NCBI GenBank assembly: GCA_946404295.1
Contig: CAMJDE010000120.1
Coordinates: forward strand, 1-6,186
DNA from: an uncultured Clostridia bacterium
Lineage (GTDB): Bacteria > Bacillota > Clostridia > Oscillospirales > CAG-272
Direction: 5' to 3'
Length of the DNA: 6,186 nucleotides
In this document: positions 5,768-6,186 of the stretch, piece after piece
How positions within the stretch are numbered: the stretch's first letter is position 1
Layout: every line of letters starts with the position of its first letter
The notes under the pieces: generated by a model
Told to the model about the DNA's origin: nothing
The model's database searches: none
Seen by the model: the letters and a program-made list of their open reading frames with translations, nothing else
Translations under genes and position numbers: made by a program

Positions 5768-6186
5768 ATGCAAAAGATCACCAATCCGATCCGTCTGGAC
5801 AGGGAGTTCCGGGGAGCGACGCTTACGCTCTCGGAGACGGTCGCGGCGAAAACGCCGCTCCCGATCGTCGTCAACGGTCTGTCCGGCGGGGCGGCGGACG
5901 CCTTCCTTGCCGAGGCGATCCGGGATCACCGCGCCGACCCATCGCGTCGCCCCGCGCTCGTGTTCGCACGGGACGAGAGCGAAGCGATCCGGATCGCGGC
6001 GATGCTCACGGACGCGTCGCTTCGCGCCGCCGTCTATCCCGCGCGCGAGTTCTGCCTGCATCATATGACTGCCTCTCACGATCTTGAACGTGAGCGGCTT
6101 TCCGTGTTGTACCGGGCGCTGTCGGGCGAGTTCGACGCCGTCGTCACCACCCCCTTCGCCGCCCTGCAGCCGACCGTCTCCGCCGA
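5768..6186 (+). CDS. mfd: Transcription-repair coupling factor Mfd, N-terminal part (cut by window end)
   Basis: Mfd is an ATP-driven DNA translocase that removes RNA polymerase stalled at lesions and recruits UvrA for nucleotide excision repair. Only the first 139 codons of a protein that is normally about 1,100-1,200 aa are in the window, so its helicase and polymerase-binding domains cannot be seen. What is visible fits the UvrB-like D1a/D2 region: PIVVNGLSGGAADAFLAEAI (a degenerate nucleotide-loop position, as is normal for Mfd), RPALVFARDESEAIRIAAML, then VYPAREF followed by a DLERERLSVLYRAL stretch, and DAVVTTPFAALQPTV. Each has the usual spacing of the family. The start is set by a good ribosome binding site. 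The position directly after pth is strong context support. The small gene fin, found between pth and mfd in Bacillus, is absent. No frameshift is seen up to the window edge. Confidence -1.
   Translation, partial: MQKITNPIRLDREFRGATLTLSETVAAKTPLPIVVNGLSGGAADAFLAEAIRDHRADPSRRPALVFARDESEAIRIAAMLTDASLRAAVYPAREFCLHHMTASHDLERERLSVLYRALSGEFDAVVTTPFAALQPTVSA

Noticed and set aside
5095..6079. Antisense open frames opposite pth and mfd
   Set aside because: They overlap recognisable Pth and Mfd sequence fully and lack their own motifs or ribosome binding sites.

Overview
The window is a GC-rich bacterial segment, with codon third positions mostly G or C, in which every supported gene reads on the + strand. 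The window suggests a high-GC member of the Clostridia (Bacillota), probably gut- or rumen-associated and possibly uncultured. The reasons are the DUF4430 protein, a clostridial-type cytoplasmic GH36 alpha-galactosidase, a two-domain NadE, the pth-mfd order typical of Bacillota, and purine-rich Shine-Dalgarno sites. This placement is an inference from gene content and style, not a phylogenetic result.

Layout: (1) 1-279, the 3' end of a gene ending in a DUF4430 (transcobalamin-C-terminal-like) domain. (2) 298-2457, a complete GH36 alpha-galactosidase with every expected active-site residue. (3) 2458-2526, the longest non-coding gap (69 bp), holding an AT-rich patch, a short GC hairpin and a ribosome binding site. 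(4) 2527-3159, a 210-aa protein that looks like a ThyX-fold (flavin-dependent thymidylate synthase) relative without the RHR...RY signature. (5) 3209-5122, NAD+ synthetase NadE with an intact synthetase half and an N-terminal glutaminase half whose nucleophile position appears to be Gly. (6) 5119-5751, peptidyl-tRNA hydrolase with an N-terminal extension of about 22 residues, starting inside the nadE stop codon (ATGA overlap). (7) 5768 to the window end, the N-terminus of transcription-repair coupling factor Mfd.

Intergenic distances are 18, 69, 49, -4 and 16 bp with no convincing terminator, so the segment could be one transcription unit or two, with a possible break in the 69-bp gap. The genes do not form one pathway. 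The left part is sugar use and a probable surface or ligand-binding protein. The right part is housekeeping: NAD synthesis, peptidyl-tRNA recycling and transcription-coupled repair. I see no RNA gene, mobile element, CRISPR array or phage module.

The points most worth a second look are two adjacent proteins that seem to have lost canonical catalytic residues: the ThyX-like protein, and the NadE glutaminase domain, which would make NadE ammonia-dependent. There is also a strong excess of GATC across the window. I did not find a clearly new multi-gene system.
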